Below, piece after piece: positions 54,699 to 55,233 of a DNA stretch of 55,233 nucleotides (the stretch's first letter is position 1; each line of letters starts with the position of its first letter). The position numbers and the translations under genes were made by a program. Source of the DNA: Bacillus sp. AFS015802 (GTDB lineage: Bacteria; Bacillota; Bacilli; Bacillales; Bacillaceae_B). The notes beneath the pieces are model-generated. The model saw nothing but the letters and a program-made list of their open reading frames with translations. It searched no databases and had not been told where the DNA came from. The stretch spans positions 10,780 to 66,012 of the forward strand of contig NZ_NTUP01000061.1 in the NCBI RefSeq assembly GCF_002561455.1, read 5' to 3'.

Positions 54699-54773
54699 TG
54701 GCTCCGCAGGCAAGATTCGAACTTGCGACCGATCGGTTAACAGCCGATAGCTCTACCACTGAGCTACTGCGGA
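54699..54773 (-). tRNA. tRNA-Asn (anticodon GTT)
   Basis: 75-nt cloverleaf on the minus strand, acceptor TCCGCAG/CTGCGGA, anticodon loop CTGTTAA, CCA encoded. Confidence 0.97.
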
Positions 54774-54782
54774 ATAATGAAA

Positions 54783-54859
<77 letters not shown>

Positions 54860-54873
54860 ATATAAGAAATAAT

Positions 54874-54947
54874 TGGAGCGGGTGAAGGGAATCGAACCCT
54901 CATCATCAGCTTGGAAGGCTGAGGTTTTACCACTAAACTACACCCGC
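54874..54947 (-). tRNA. tRNA-Gly (anticodon TCC)
   Basis: 74-nt cloverleaf on the minus strand, acceptor GCGGGTG/CACCCGC, anticodon loop CTTCCAA, CCA encoded. Confidence 0.97.
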
Positions 54948-54967
54948 AGATTCTATTTAAGTAAATA

Positions 54968-55044
54968 TGGGGCGACTGATGGGAATCGAACCCACGAATG
55001 CCTGAACCACAATCAGGTGCGTTAACCACTTCGCCACAATCGCC
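54968..55044 (-). tRNA. tRNA-His (anticodon GTG)
   Basis: 77-nt cloverleaf on the minus strand with the extra 5' G typical of tRNA-His opposite C73, anticodon loop TTGTGGT, CCA encoded. Confidence 0.97.
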
Positions 55045-55066
55045 ATAACGTATTTAAATAGAAAAA

Positions 55067-55142
55067 TGGTGGCTCAGGACGGAATCGAACCGCCGACACA
55101 TGGATTTTCAGTCCATTGCTCTACCAACTGAGCTACTGAGCC
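55067..55142 (-). tRNA. tRNA-Phe (anticodon GAA)
   Basis: 76-nt cloverleaf on the minus strand, acceptor GGCTCAG/CTGAGCC, anticodon loop CTGAAAA, CCA encoded. The order Phe-His-Gly-Ile-Asn-Ser-Glu equals the tail of B. subtilis trnB, so more tRNA genes and an rRNA operon probably lie beyond the right edge. Confidence 0.97.
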
Positions 55143-55233
55143 AAATCGTTTTCGGCTTCCCCTAAGCTTCGAATCTCTTCGTCAGCTCACTCAGTCACAT
55201 CCTCACGTATGTTAAATACGCTCCGGTGTTCCT
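55143..55233. other. Unassigned segment upstream of tRNA-Phe at the window edge
   Basis: 91 bases of higher GC than the other spacers of the cluster (which are 4-22 bases). On the minus strand it holds CGTAT-TTAAC-ATACG, a small hairpin, and GTGACTGAGTGAGC. It is not a tRNA and contains no supported ORF. It is cut by the window end, so its full extent is unknown. Confidence 0.4.

Overview
The window reads as a chromosomal core segment of an endospore-forming Bacillaceae (Bacillus sensu lato). Gene content and order follow the B. subtilis leuS-to-trnB region closely: ytwF, leuS, ytzC, ytqA-ytqB, ytpB-ytpA, ytoA, metK, pckA, ytmA, ytlACD, ytkD, ytkC, ytzI, luxS, ytjA, ythAB, men genes, yteA, glgBCDAP and a tRNA cluster. 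Regulation is also Firmicute-like: a leucyl T-box before leuS, a SAM-I riboswitch before metK, and strong Shine-Dalgarno (SD) sequences everywhere. An unusually large share of the genes appear to start with TTG.

Layout. 1-3.3 kb: rhodanese and leuS with its T-box. 3.4-7.2 kb: a metabolic island absent from the B. subtilis ytwF-ytoA order, made of a 3-hydroxybutyrate dehydrogenase-like SDR, a GntP-family permease, a textbook sigma-54 promoter with repeated upstream elements, and a PAS/AAA+/Fis activator carrying the GAFTGA motif. 7.3-10 kb: YjlB-type cupin, a possible small RNA, an MFS transporter, and ytzC coupled to a 54-residue TTG-started ORF. 10.2-11.7 kb: ytqA-ytqB, the tRNA wobble-uridine modification pair. 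11.8-15.3 kb: luciferase-like monooxygenase and a secreted InhA (M6) metalloprotease. 15.6-21.9 kb: ytpB-ytpA (C35 terpene and lysophospholipid), ytoA, metK, pckA and a small membrane protein. 22-26 kb: GNAT protein, bioY with a BirA-type operator, cutC, a lipoprotein and ytmA. 25.8-32.9 kb: ytlACD ABC transporter, Nudix ytkD, a run of very small genes, luxS, yidD, and a zinc-binding lipoprotein behind a Zur box. 33-35.4 kb: bd-type quinol oxidase. 36.3-45.1 kb: complete menaquinone branch from chorismate to demethylmenaquinone (menF-D-H-B, then menE-C, with menA divergent). 45.2-53.9 kb: yteA and the glgBCDAP glycogen operon. 54.5-55.1 kb: seven tRNA genes in the order of the B. subtilis trnB tail.

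How it works together. The men genes make the quinone that the YthAB oxidase oxidises. PckA (gluconeogenesis, possible CcpN site) and the glg operon (storage) belong to carbon balance. MetK makes SAM for the methyltransferase YtqB, and LuxS recycles a product of SAM use. The sigma-54 island looks like a self-contained hydroxy-acid uptake and oxidation unit.

No prophage, insertion sequence or CRISPR array is visible. The least explained items are a family of GGGACGGACC palindromes placed 4-13 bp after stop codons, the sigma-54 control region, a possible independent small RNA near 8.1 kb, and the short ORF coupled to ytzC. All searches named below remain to be run; nothing here comes from a database query.
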